Shown one piece after another: positions 31,041 through 39,839 of a DNA stretch of 64,000 bases. The stretch is from assembly GCA_022799035.1 (NCBI GenBank), contig JAAWNQ010000005.1, positions 1-64,000 of the forward strand, written 5' to 3'. Origin of the DNA: Oscillospiraceae bacterium (GTDB taxonomy: Bacteria; Bacillota; Clostridia; Oscillospirales; Oscillospiraceae). Every line of letters begins with the position of its first letter. The first letter of the stretch is position 1. The notes beneath the pieces were generated by a model. The model was not told where the DNA came from, did not search any database, and saw only the letters and a list, made by a program, of their open reading frames with translations. The position numbers were made by a program, and so were the translations under genes.

Positions 31041-31967
31041 TCAGTAGGTCAGCAGTTCCGGCTCCGCCTTCCCGCAGGGCCGGGACTCCAGAATATCCAT
31101 GAAGGGGCCGGGCCCCTCATAGGCGGGGTGCTCCCGGATGGCGATGGTGAAGGTGGCCTCCAGCCACTGCCGGTCCCGGTACTCCTCCAGCCCCGCCCCC
31201 TGGGCCACCAGGCCCAGAAAGGCCACGTCATTGGCGCAGCACACCATGGCGAATCGGCCGGGACAGCAGGTGTCGGGGTACTTGGAGGAGCGCATCATCA
31301 CCAGCTTGGCGTGAATGGTCTTCCCCTTGTATCGCTGGGGGTGGTCCATCACGTCCACATACCACACCCCGAAATCCTCATCGGGGATGTCAATGACCTC
31401 CTGACTGAGGTCAAAGGGGCATTCCTCTCCGGTGAGGTAGTCCTCGTCCTTCCCCTCCATGTCCTCCAGATAGATCTCCGCCCTGCGGTTGACCATCCGC
31501 AGGTTCCGCTCCCGGAGGGAGGCCTTCAGCTCCGGAGTGCACCGGTTGAAGACCAGCACATCGGCGGCCCGCACCTTTTCGGACATGAGCTGGCCCATAT
31601 TCCGGGAGTAGACCTCAAAGCTTCCCGCCTCCACAAAAGTGAAGGTCTGGGCCAAAAACCAACTGGGAGGCATATGCTCCACCAGGGTCTCCAGAGGCCA
31701 CATGCCGTTATACTCCACCAGCACCTGCCGGGGCCGGTATTTCTTCTCGCACTCCCGGAGGAACATGGGGGTCAGGTCCTCCTCGTCCTCCACCGCCGCC
31801 ACCGACACATTCCTCATCAGCCGCTGGTCGTATTCCACCTCCCCCTCCTCGCACTGGAGAAGGAGGGTCCGGTGGTCTGCGGCCAGGCCGTCGGAGAGCA
31901 CACCGTTGACAAACTGGGACTTGCCGGAATCCAGAAAGCCCAGGATCAGATAAACAGGGATCCGCAT
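31041..31967 (-). CDS. CobW-like P-loop GTPase
   Basis: The 308-residue protein opens with VYLILGFLDSGKSQFVNGVL, a CobW/UreG-type P-loop. The expected Walker B/guanine-contact strands EYNGMWPLETLVEHM and DVLVFNRCTPELKASLR follow. The C-terminal half (VWYVDVMDHPQRYKGKTI, FAMVCCANDVAFLG) resembles the TIGR03943/DUF1980 partner domain. It lacks the GCxCC metal site of the neighbouring paralogue. It may deliver metal to an enzyme in a GTP-dependent way. The tandem arrangement with the larger CobW protein suggests cooperation. Confidence 0.8.
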   Translation of the reverse strand: MRIPVYLILGFLDSGKSQFVNGVLSDGLAADHRTLLLQCEEGEVEYDQRLMRNVSVAAVEDEEDLTPMFLRECEKKYRPRQVLVEYNGMWPLETLVEHMPPSWFLAQTFTFVEAGSFEVYSRNMGQLMSEKVRAADVLVFNRCTPELKASLRERNLRMVNRRAEIYLEDMEGKDEDYLTGEECPFDLSQEVIDIPDEDFGVWYVDVMDHPQRYKGKTIHAKLVMMRSSKYPDTCCPGRFAMVCCANDVAFLGLVAQGAGLEEYRDRQWLEATFTIAIREHPAYEGPGPFMDILESRPCGKAEPELLTY

Positions 31968-31979
31968 GACAACCGCTCC

Positions 31980-33089
31980 TTACAGTCCGAAAAGCTGGGA
32001 GAGCTTGTCCTCCCGCAGCTCCCCGCCGATGACGCAAAGACGTCCGGTATAGTCGGCCTTGCCCTCCCGGATATCGGCCTCCCCGGGCACAAAGTCAAAC
32101 TCCAGCCAGCCGCCCTCCCCGTCGGGGACGATGCCCTTGGCCCGGAAGACCTCTCCATACTCCCCGCTGTCCAAAGCGGTCAGAATAGCTGCAATGTCCG
32201 GGCGGGAGAAAGGCTTGGGGGTCTCCCGGCCCCAGCTTACAAACCGCTCGTCGGCGTCGTGGTGATGGTGGTCATGGTCGTGACAGCCGCAGGTGCAGTC
32301 AGGGCCGTGGTCGTGGTGGTGTTCCCCGTGGTGGTGATGCTCCTCCCCCTCGTGGTGGCAGCACTCGTGGCCCTCCTCGTGGTGATGGTGCTCATGGTGG
32401 TGATCGTGATGTCCATGCTCGTGGTGGTGTTCATGGTGATGGTGGTGCTCATGGGCCTCCTCCACCAATTCTTTAAGCTGGTCGGACATGGCGGTGCCCT
32501 CAATGGCGGAGAGGATGGTCTTTCCCTCCAGGCTGTCCCAGGGGGTGGTGAGGATGGTGGCGGAAGGGTTCTGCTCCCGAATGAGGGCCACCACGCCCTC
32601 CAGCTTCTCCTGGCTCAGTTTCTGAGTCCGGGACAGGATGATACTGCCGGCGGACTGGATCTGATTGTTATAAAATTCCGGGATATTTTTCATGTAGCTT
32701 TTGGCCTTGACGGCATCCACCACCGTGACGAAGCTGTTCAGCGCCAGCTCGGGCACCGCCTCCACCGCATCTCCCACGGCGGCGATCACGTCGCTGAGTT
32801 TGGCCACTCCCGAGGGCTCAATGAGGATCCGGGTGGGCTTGTACTGTTCATAGACCTTCCCCAACGCCTGGGTAAAATCCCCTACCAGGGTACAACAGAT
32901 GCACCCCGAGGATAGCTCCGAGACCTCCACACCGCTCTCCCGGAGGAACCCTCCGTCCACGCTGACCTCCCCGAACTCGTTCTCGATGAGGGCCAGCTTC
33001 TCCCCCGCAAAGGCTTCGGCCAGCAGCTTTTTGATAAGGGTAGTCTTTCCGGCTCCCAGGAACCCGGAAACGATATCGACCTTGCACAT
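31980..33089 (-). CDS. CobW/ZNG1-type metallochaperone GTPase with His-rich loop
   Basis: The 369-residue protein has the COG0523 signature. GFLGAGKTTL is at residues 9-18, the metal site GCICC at 62-66, and the ENEFG switch and LIEPSG motifs lie nearby. A remarkable His/Glu/Asp-rich stretch (about residues 235-285; roughly 30 histidines plus CTCGCHD) separates it from the C-terminal CobW_C domain. Such loops bind several Zn or Ni ions. It probably buffers and transfers zinc under limitation. It is the first gene of a three-gene group with the smaller GTPase and the FliB-like protein. I saw no convincing Zur box upstream. Confidence 0.9.
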   Translation of the reverse strand: MCKVDIVSGFLGAGKTTLIKKLLAEAFAGEKLALIENEFGEVSVDGGFLRESGVEVSELSSGCICCTLVGDFTQALGKVYEQYKPTRILIEPSGVAKLSDVIAAVGDAVEAVPELALNSFVTVVDAVKAKSYMKNIPEFYNNQIQSAGSIILSRTQKLSQEKLEGVVALIREQNPSATILTTPWDSLEGKTILSAIEGTAMSDQLKELVEEAHEHHHHHEHHHEHGHHDHHHEHHHHEEGHECCHHEGEEHHHHGEHHHDHGPDCTCGCHDHDHHHHDADERFVSWGRETPKPFSRPDIAAILTALDSGEYGEVFRAKGIVPDGEGGWLEFDFVPGEADIREGKADYTGRLCVIGGELREDKLSQLFGL

Positions 33090-33190
33090 AGCTTGTTCTC
33101 CTTTGTAAATTCAGACGTTCACTTTCTATATTACTACCTGCGTGCAAAAAATCAAGGGGAATTTACCAAATCATTCCGGGAAAAACCTCT

Positions 33191-33219
33191 GCATAGGAAA
33201 AAGGGACCTGCGGATAATA
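33191..33219 (+). promoter_or_regulatory. Sigma-G-type promoter of spoVT
   Basis: GCATA at 33191-33195 matches the sigma-G -35 (GHATR). GATAATA at 33213-33219 matches the -10 (CATWHTA) at six of seven positions. The spacer is 17 bases. It lies 41 bases before the spoVT ATG, and spoVT is a sigma-G gene in Bacillus. Confidence 0.7.
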
Positions 33220-33260
33220 GAAATGTCAATGACGCGAAAAAACCGCAGGAGGAGAGAGAA

Positions 33261-33443
33261 ATGAAAGCGACTGGAATCGTGCGGCGGATCGACGACCTGG
33301 GGCGGGTAGTGATCCCCAAGGAGATCCGCCGGACCATGCGTATCCGAGAGGGCGACCCGTCACAGACAGCATTGACACAGTGGGAACGATATTGCTTGGG
33401 GATGATGGATCTGTCCAGGCGGCAGGGGTGGGGGAGTACATAA
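33261..33443 (+). pseudogene. spoVT: spoVT 5' fragment, interrupted by the integrative element
   Basis: The ATG at 33261 (GGAGGAGAGAG upstream) begins MKATGIVRRIDDLGRVV and IPKEIRRTMRIREGDP, the exact start of the forespore transcription factor SpoVT. After the GGCGACCCG junction (33351-33359) the reading continues into element DNA for 27 codons (SQTALTQWERYCLGMM...) to a stop at 33443. Only 30 codons plus the GDP core are native. The AbrB-type swapped-hairpin DNA-binding domain needs about 50 residues, so this product cannot be functional. The missing 150 codons are intact at 55785-56237. Excision would rebuild a 180-residue protein. Confidence 0.93.
33351..33381 (+). other. attL of the spoVT element
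   Basis: The core GGCGACCCG at 33351-33359 is repeated at 55785-55793. The element-side arm starts GTCACAGACAGC. Its first 23 bases, from 33359, match the reverse complement of the other element end (55762-55784) at 16 positions. That symmetry is centred on the dinucleotide GA (33354-33355), as expected for a serine-integrase attP. Confidence 0.85.
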
Positions 33444-33444
33444 G

Positions 33445-33489
33445 AAAACGCTGTAACCGTTTTCCTTGACGGTTACAGCGTTTTTGCAG
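33445..33489. terminator. Intrinsic terminator at the left end of the element
   Basis: AAAACGCTGTAACCG pairs perfectly with CGGTTACAGCGTTTT, followed by TTTGCAG. It stops transcription from the spoVT promoter just after the truncated frame, so sigma-G transcription would not enter the element. Confidence 0.9.
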
Positions 33490-33565
33490 TAATACCAGTG
33501 GGAGAGTACAAGGTAGATTTGCCTTATGCCAATTTCCTAAGCATTGGAATATCTTACCATAATAT

Positions 33566-34507
33566 CTATATTTCCGCTTTGGCATTGTGTGCAATAGGGG
33601 TTATAAAATTATTCAAATCTGTTACATTTATTTCCCCTTTCCAATAACGGGTAAGTGCAGTTTCATAATCGGGCTGACTATATTTCGCTTTGATATGGCC
33701 CGCATAACCCAACTCCGAGCTAAAAAAATCAATCCCCTTATTGATTTGCTCTAAGCAATATGTTAAAAAACGAAAGAAAAGGGATTTATACTGCGCAGAC
33801 CGATACAATAAGTAGCTTTCGCTCAAATGCTGATTGCTATAATTTCTTCCAAGCCAAAATATTTTTTTGGTAGATTTAAGCAACTCATAATCCATGCGTT
33901 TTTGGTGTTCCGTGAAATTGTAGATTCCATTTAAATTGGGATCGTTAATTAGCCCGGAGGTGACCGCTGAACCAAGGGAACCGAGACGATTCATTAATCT
34001 CCTGAAATACTTCCGGTGAAAACCAAGATCTTTCAAATCAAATATAATAAGATATTGCTTCTCAATGCTAAACTTTTCTTTTTTTCCTTCGTATGTTTTA
34101 CCAGAGAAACGGCAGGTATTGTTTCCTACCCAATAGCATACTGAATGGATTGGAACAAATTCCATTCCCTGCACAACGTTTTGCTTATCGCGCCATAAGA
34201 CAATTTCTACATAGGCTTTCCCATTTAATAGCAGTTCATGCATAACACTACTTAGTAATTCGTCAAAAGAATACCCTAATGCAGAATAGTCGCAAAATAG
34301 TAAAAGCCGTTTCAAATGATCGTCATGGGGGGACACATCATAAAAACGGTCATGGTCTCCGATAGGGGCAAGTTTGCTAGAAAAATGGTGGCAAAAATCC
34401 TCAAGAAACATACTCCCATACAGACTTTGCTTATACTTTCGAGTTTGAGAGCACCACATCCGTGGTGATTGCTGGGAAGAAGTATAATTATGGAGGTCAT
34501 TCCTCAT
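33566..34507 (-). CDS. Unknown AT-rich cargo protein, partner of the 821-residue membrane protein
   Basis: The protein is 313 residues from the ATG at 34507, preceded by GGGAGGAA. I recognise no catalytic motif. A region around LSSVMHELLLNGKAYVEIVL and GMEFVPIHSVCYWV is reminiscent of phage portal-like folds, but this is weak. There is no membrane segment. The start overlaps the end of the upstream gene by about 11 bases, so the two are translationally coupled and probably act together. The AT-rich composition differs sharply from the host and from the other element genes, suggesting a separate origin. A defence or host-interaction role is only a guess. Confidence 0.7.
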   Translation of the reverse strand: MRNDLHNYTSSQQSPRMWCSQTRKYKQSLYGSMFLEDFCHHFSSKLAPIGDHDRFYDVSPHDDHLKRLLLFCDYSALGYSFDELLSSVMHELLLNGKAYVEIVLWRDKQNVVQGMEFVPIHSVCYWVGNNTCRFSGKTYEGKKEKFSIEKQYLIIFDLKDLGFHRKYFRRLMNRLGSLGSAVTSGLINDPNLNGIYNFTEHQKRMDYELLKSTKKIFWLGRNYSNQHLSESYLLYRSAQYKSLFFRFLTYCLEQINKGIDFFSSELGYAGHIKAKYSQPDYETALTRYWKGEINVTDLNNFITPIAHNAKAEI

Positions 34508-36962
34508 ATAGCTGTTCCTCCCATTTTCCATCGCTCTGATACTTTTCTTCGATATACTGATTAACACAACAAATAAAGTAGATGTCTTCTACCTCGTTAG
34601 TGAATCCGAGATCAGCAAAATTTGATCCACAAAATGTTTTGAATAATTTACTTTCGGTTTTTATAATTTGTTGCCCAAATGGACCGTATTCAATCTCATA
34701 GAGTTCAGAACTTCGGATTGCATTTGCAATGCGAATTTTCCACCCGGTTTGTAAAATATCACGGTTGCCTATTCCGAAAAAAAGGTGCTGCCTTGCTTCG
34801 GCCATTTGTGAGATGTATTGTAGTTTTGCAACGCCATCAGGCATCTGCTTAACAAAACCAGTTAATTCATTCTGAACAAGTTCTTTCCAACAAGGCTTCT
34901 TGGAAAACTCTCCCCATAGAATAGCAAAGCCACTAATCATTGCGTATTCAACGATTGGAGCTGTAGCAACATGGAGAGTCGCTCGCTGAAGATGTGGCTC
35001 TTTGGTTTTGATTACATCAGTTCGTATATACTCATCATACAAAAGCATGGTTGTTAAAAATCCTGAGTAAAGACTCTTAAATGTTTCAAAATCATCGTTC
35101 TCAATTGCTTCAACCAAAGATTCACAAATATGATTATAGCAAAGTCCCAGAAGATCCGGATAATCGTTTCGATTTTCCCAGTGAGAGACTGAAAATATAC
35201 TACTGCATTTTGCTAAATGCTGGGGGATCTCTTTATGCATATTTTTAAGACAATGCTTGGCATTTTCAACATTGCTTTCATCCCATAATATTGTCGGTTC
35301 AATATGGAACTCTTCTATGGTTGACCAATGCTGCTCTATTAGTGAGACCGCCACTTCACTTTTGTGCTCAAATTCTAGGGAATGCGCAAATACCACTCCG
35401 GCAGGGAAAAACTTTTTGCCTTTGAGCAAGTCTTTCCCTGTAGCCATGATATTATCGGAAAGTACAACAATCGTTTCTGACATATCATTCAAGAAAGAAA
35501 CGACTGCTTTGGCAGCAATTTGTTTTATATACCAATCGGGGGTTAGCCTTCTTCTTTCTAAGCGTAGCTCAATTGCAATCTTATGGAACAAGTTATCCAT
35601 ATACTGATTGTTAATTAAGGGATTTGATGTAATTGCTGCCTTATTTGGGAATTGTAATTTAGTTGCTTGATCTAATAACGATGGAATATTCATGGATCTC
35701 AAATAGGAATTAATGGCAACAATAATGCTAATGTAGGCCCCGACAAATGAGTCAAAAACTGCAGCAGTCATTTCATCGCTATTTTCATTACTTGTTTGAA
35801 TGTAACTGGATTTATACACTGATTGAAGCCTCTCCAGAGTATGAACCCATGAGAGAATATCCCCACATTCTAATGCATGAGTTGATAGGTTAATGATGTG
35901 ATTGATGTATCCTAGGACTCGGTCTGCATCTCCATCTTTACATAGTTTTTCAAAACCAATTCTATTTACCTTTTCAATGTTATCTTCAAACCACCTGTAG
36001 TCCCGCGCTGTTTTAGTGTTGAGTGTGGTTCCTGTTTTAAGTGCAATTTCAATTTCGGTATCTGAAGCATAGTGCCATTGTGGATAGTTCACCTTGTCTT
36101 TGTACCAAAGCGAGTCGTAACGGATATGTCCCTTTTCTTGCCAATACAATTCCATTAGTAACAATGTATCTGACATAAATGATAGTGTAGCCGCATTTTG
36201 ATTTGCGGGATTATCTGCATTGAACTGTGAAATGGCCAATAAATCATTGAGGCCCCGAAAACACACCTTTTGGAAGTGATATTGAAAACTTGGATTTTGT
36301 GAATAGAAACCGCTTCCAGAAACCCGTTTCATGGCAATTATCATTTCCGGGTAAAGATTCTGTGAGAGGTAATAGGTGTTAGAAAGTTGATTTGTTCGAT
36401 TTCCAACAATGCTGAACATAATAATCGTGTAAACAGTCATAAGCAAAAAAACCAAGGTTGAAATATAGGAGATGTCTATCCCTACTACACATTCTCCAAG
36501 CAGAATGATGCAGAAAACAATATAGCTGATAATTTGGCGAACGCAACGGTTAGTAATAATATCACGCTGAAAGAGTTGCGATAAACGATTTGGAGCATTT
36601 GCATATTTAGCGGAAAATATTGACACTATGTTTGAACAATACAATCCTAAAATCACACCGGCAATTCCAAGACCGCCAAGGAAAATATCAACTGCTATTG
36701 TTTGATTCATTGTAACAGTATCACACCGAAGTATATGTGTATAGATAAATGGAAGTAGCCACTTATCTCCAATAAACAATATTCCGGCAAAAACCAAACT
36801 TTTTAAAGTTTGCCAAACCGTTGTGCGGATAATGAGGCTCTGAAAAGAAATTGCCTTTTTACCATTATCATATTTTTTTGTTATAGAATACCATACCTTC
36901 TGCATCCAAAATGCAATTTTGCTTACCTGGTGCCGAAGAATCCAAAATGCCTTATGATTCAT
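34497..36962 (-). CDS. Large unknown membrane protein (821 aa, four N-terminal TM segments)
   Basis: About four membrane segments lie in the first 195 residues: LKSLVFAGILFIGDKWLLPF, DIFLGGLGIAGVILGLYCSN, IISYIVFCIILLGECVV and YISTLVFLLMTVYTIIMFSI. The remaining 620 residues are a soluble, mostly helical domain with no motif I can name. It has a consensus promoter 85 bases upstream and is coupled to the 313-residue gene. The combination of membrane anchor and large cytosolic domain resembles effector layouts in phage-defence systems carried by mobile elements, but no known family was recognised. Confidence 0.8.
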   Translation of the reverse strand: MNHKAFWILRHQVSKIAFWMQKVWYSITKKYDNGKKAISFQSLIIRTTVWQTLKSLVFAGILFIGDKWLLPFIYTHILRCDTVTMNQTIAVDIFLGGLGIAGVILGLYCSNIVSIFSAKYANAPNRLSQLFQRDIITNRCVRQIISYIVFCIILLGECVVGIDISYISTLVFLLMTVYTIIMFSIVGNRTNQLSNTYYLSQNLYPEMIIAMKRVSGSGFYSQNPSFQYHFQKVCFRGLNDLLAISQFNADNPANQNAATLSFMSDTLLLMELYWQEKGHIRYDSLWYKDKVNYPQWHYASDTEIEIALKTGTTLNTKTARDYRWFEDNIEKVNRIGFEKLCKDGDADRVLGYINHIINLSTHALECGDILSWVHTLERLQSVYKSSYIQTSNENSDEMTAAVFDSFVGAYISIIVAINSYLRSMNIPSLLDQATKLQFPNKAAITSNPLINNQYMDNLFHKIAIELRLERRRLTPDWYIKQIAAKAVVSFLNDMSETIVVLSDNIMATGKDLLKGKKFFPAGVVFAHSLEFEHKSEVAVSLIEQHWSTIEEFHIEPTILWDESNVENAKHCLKNMHKEIPQHLAKCSSIFSVSHWENRNDYPDLLGLCYNHICESLVEAIENDDFETFKSLYSGFLTTMLLYDEYIRTDVIKTKEPHLQRATLHVATAPIVEYAMISGFAILWGEFSKKPCWKELVQNELTGFVKQMPDGVAKLQYISQMAEARQHLFFGIGNRDILQTGWKIRIANAIRSSELYEIEYGPFGQQIIKTESKLFKTFCGSNFADLGFTNEVEDIYFICCVNQYIEEKYQSDGKWEEQLYEE

Positions 36963-37047
36963 AAACGCCTCCCGCCAACAGAAACTGTATCGGAAATACC
37001 GCTATGGTACGCTTTTATTTATTTTGGCTTAAAGCCTACTACTTTTT

Positions 37048-37076
37048 ATTATACTACAGCTTTCGATCTATCTCAA
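37048..37076 (-). promoter_or_regulatory. Sigma-A promoter for the AT-rich two-gene module
   Basis: On the minus strand TTGAGA (37071-37076) is followed after 17 bases by a perfect TATAAT (37048-37053). It points at the 821-residue gene. Confidence 0.8.
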
Positions 37077-37142
37077 CGAGTTTTTATGCATTATTCTCTG
37101 CAAACTTGCATTTTGCATACCGATAAAAAGTGGACAACAAGA

Positions 37143-37176
37143 GAGAAGGCTCCTCCAATTTTGGAGGAGCCTTCTC
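37143..37176. terminator. Hairpin terminator, likely bidirectional
   Basis: GAGAAGGCTCCTCCAA and its perfect complement TTGGAGGAGCCTTCTC form a 16-bp stem. GTTGTTTATTT follows on the + strand. It separates the zinc-ribbon operon end from the AT-rich module promoter. Confidence 0.75.
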
Positions 37177-37281
37177 GTTGTTTATTTCTGCAATAGATGG
37201 AATGTAGCTTCGTATATTTTTATATGTCCATCAATATTTTTGACTGATGGTATCCGAAAACTTGTTCGTCTTCTATTTCTA

Positions 37282-39825
37282 TCAGTACGATGTCCGATGA
37301 TATGCATCGCCGTTCAGGTAGAGCGTGTCAACACTTTCACCGTAAGTACCTGCAGGGACAAGTTCAAGAGTATATTCAGCCCCATCATATCCATAAGAGG
37401 TGGATCCGGTTTCTGTTATGATATGGATTATGTTGTTCTGGACATCTTCTGCGGAAACCCAAAAATCGAGAATCAGGATTCCGGATCTTGACCCCGCATT
37501 TATGAGCAGTCCATTATCTTTGGCCTCAATTGTTATACTGATGCCATTTATATACTCATCGGAGTAGTGCCCAACAAAATTGCGGATATTGGTGGGCAGG
37601 GCTGCCGAAGCACTGATCCGATACAACTGATCCATTTGATCAAAGATTTCCGAAAGAGGCTCTTCAATTCCAGATGAACCTTCAATGATTGCTGCCACCG
37701 TATCCCAAGCGGTTTCTCTATCAACTGGGAAGTTGTCGCCCCAGCGTATAGACCAGTGAAATTGTCCTGCAATATTGTTATACAAAACATGGATTAAGGC
37801 ATCCGTGCTGCCCAACTCAAAATCATTCCACATAACATCTGGGATATCTTCCTCCTGCAGTGGACCCAGCCCACCGGGGTATTTTGTGCTGACGGCAATA
37901 ATACTGCCATATTTTTCGTCCCACAGTTCATTGTAATATTTCAAGGTATCCAGTGTCCAGGAGTCAATAATATCTGCGCTGTCATTCACATAGTCCTCAT
38001 AATTTTTGCTTGACCTTTGGGAGGTTTGAGTCGGAGTGACAGGCTCTGTGGTGTTAGTTCCTCCTGTCTTTCCTTGCAACACGCTCTCCGCAGCTGTTTT
38101 TCGTTGTGCGGTTCCCCATGCAATATTACTTTTTCGCCGGAATGTGAGTGTTTCTCCATCTTCTGTATTGAAAACCAACATTCCAGAATCCAACTGGCCG
38201 ATCATTTTTTCTTCCGTATGATCCAACCAATAACTGAACTCCCCATTAGAGTATTTCCAAGTGGCAGTCACTTCGGTCCATAAGTTGGTTTCTGTATCAA
38301 ACGCACCGATGACAACGGCATCCCCAGAGAAGACATCCATGCTGGTGGCTGCCAAAAGTCCAACTTCATCTGCCAGCCATGTATTTATGCCATCGGTCAT
38401 ACTGTAAAATTCCCAATGCCCGACAGCATCCCTGTCATCACCGTAGTACTTTCTGGAGTTCGTTGGGGCCGGATCATCCGAGAAAATATCATTGAAATAC
38501 CAATCATTCGACCCAATCAGACCTTCGGCCGCAACCGCTCCAATGGCGCCGCCGACCAAAGACAGGCATAAGCCCAGCCCCAAAGCAAACAGGATAGCCT
38601 TGCCCATTGAGGTACCCTTTTTCTTCTCGCTGACATCTCCGCTTTCTGTCAGGAGAATACACCGCTTATAATACTCCGCATTGAAGCGCTTGCCCAGGCG
38701 GATGTTGCAAATAATCCCATAGATCCCTTGCAGCAGGGCCAGAGTAAGTATGACCCAAAGGCAAACGCTGATGTTGGTTTCAGGTTTAAAGAGCGAAGTC
38801 AGGGCAACGGACATACCTGCGATGGCCGCCACAGAGAGAAGCAGATAAGAGCGGTAGATCTGCCAGAATATTTTTCCGCTTTTGCGGTAGTAGCAGAACA
38901 TTCCGGTGAAGAAAAAAGCGGCCCAGTTAAACTTGACCTTCTCTCCCCACTTTGCATTGGCAAACTGCTCCTGATAATAGCCAGTCTTTTTAACGATAAA
39001 CTCGCTCAGGTCTCCGGTGTAGCTGCTGACAGCTTTCAGATTAACCCGGTCCTGCAAGTCCTTCCGCAGTGTCTCCATGACAGCTTTTTTCTGACCGGCA
39101 ATATATTCTTGACTGCCATCTTTTTTTAAGATGATGATATTATAGCGAGAGCACATCCACCAAAAAAGAGCCGGAACTAAAATACATATCAACGCTTCTT
39201 GCAGTTCTATCGAAGATATGATTAAGCCTACAGCTACTATGATCGTCAATAACAGGCAGCAGATGAAAAAGAATGTTGACATGTACCACTTTAATTCTAC
39301 GCAACGGATGTCAGCATAAGGGATCTCTTTGCCATTGAGAGGAATTGAACCATCCTCCTGATGATCACCGATGATTACTGTATCCTTTTGCAGAATGACA
39401 TCATTTTTGATTCGACGAAGAGTGAGAAGATTGGGGTTTCGTGCGGTTAGTGCATAGCGCTTATCTTCTTCTGGCCCGCCCTCCTGTTCCTTAGGGAAAG
39501 TGTCTGCTGCAACAGTTTTTGGGCTCTCTTCTTTCATCCCTTCCGTTGCTGGAGTCGGTTCATAAATTGACTCAGGTTCAACCGTTCTCTTATGCTCTTC
39601 CCAAGTAGAAAACGGTTCTCCCTGTGGCTGGGGGGCTTCTGCCATGACAGTGACAGGCGGCTCCTCAATCAGCTTGGCTCCGCAGTACATACAGAAGTCC
39701 ACCCCGAAGTCCACCTCCCTGCCGCAGACTGGACATTGGGGGATCTCGACCTTGGAGCCGCATTTGGGGCAGAAGCCTGCATGATCCGGCATTTCAGCTC
39801 CGCATGACATACAAAATTTACTCAT
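37282..39825 (-). CDS. Large zinc-ribbon membrane protein with TPM-like domain
   Basis: From the ATG at 39825 (GAGAGG seven bases upstream) the protein has 847 residues. Two N-terminal zinc ribbons (CMSCGAEMPDHAGFCPKCG and CPVCGREVDFGVDFCMYCG) lead into a Pro/Glu-rich linker. Paired membrane segments follow, then a DUF2628-like region (FNWAAFFFTGMFCYYRKSGK) and more membrane segments. The C-terminal extracellular part resembles a TPM/PsaA-assembly domain (NDSADIIDSWTLDTLKYYNE, GSIIAVSTKYP). Zinc-ribbon membrane proteins of this type are common in Oscillospiraceae and remain uncharacterised. It is the last gene of a three-gene operon. Confidence 0.75.
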   Translation of the reverse strand: MSKFCMSCGAEMPDHAGFCPKCGSKVEIPQCPVCGREVDFGVDFCMYCGAKLIEEPPVTVMAEAPQPQGEPFSTWEEHKRTVEPESIYEPTPATEGMKEESPKTVAADTFPKEQEGGPEEDKRYALTARNPNLLTLRRIKNDVILQKDTVIIGDHQEDGSIPLNGKEIPYADIRCVELKWYMSTFFFICCLLLTIIVAVGLIISSIELQEALICILVPALFWWMCSRYNIIILKKDGSQEYIAGQKKAVMETLRKDLQDRVNLKAVSSYTGDLSEFIVKKTGYYQEQFANAKWGEKVKFNWAAFFFTGMFCYYRKSGKIFWQIYRSYLLLSVAAIAGMSVALTSLFKPETNISVCLWVILTLALLQGIYGIICNIRLGKRFNAEYYKRCILLTESGDVSEKKKGTSMGKAILFALGLGLCLSLVGGAIGAVAAEGLIGSNDWYFNDIFSDDPAPTNSRKYYGDDRDAVGHWEFYSMTDGINTWLADEVGLLAATSMDVFSGDAVVIGAFDTETNLWTEVTATWKYSNGEFSYWLDHTEEKMIGQLDSGMLVFNTEDGETLTFRRKSNIAWGTAQRKTAAESVLQGKTGGTNTTEPVTPTQTSQRSSKNYEDYVNDSADIIDSWTLDTLKYYNELWDEKYGSIIAVSTKYPGGLGPLQEEDIPDVMWNDFELGSTDALIHVLYNNIAGQFHWSIRWGDNFPVDRETAWDTVAAIIEGSSGIEEPLSEIFDQMDQLYRISASAALPTNIRNFVGHYSDEYINGISITIEAKDNGLLINAGSRSGILILDFWVSAEDVQNNIIHIITETGSTSYGYDGAEYTLELVPAGTYGESVDTLYLNGDAYHRTSY

Positions 39826-39839
39826 ATCCATACCTCTCT

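Larger units (their letters stand above)
36963..37281. other. Non-coding region between AT-rich cargo and zinc-ribbon operon
   Basis: It contains the promoter for the 821-residue gene and a hairpin at 37143-37176, listed separately. Nothing else is apparent; a 128-codon open frame across it has no ribosome binding site and translates promoter sequence. Confidence 0.6.

Noticed and set aside
30504-32915. 803-codon plus-strand frame opposite the FliB-like and CobW genes
   Set aside because: It is antisense to three recognisable genes; its Val-rich part is only the complement of the His-rich loop.
33261-33443. Complete small AbrB-type regulator of 60 residues
   Set aside because: Similarity to SpoVT stops exactly at the duplicated core and the rest of SpoVT is found at the other end of the element.
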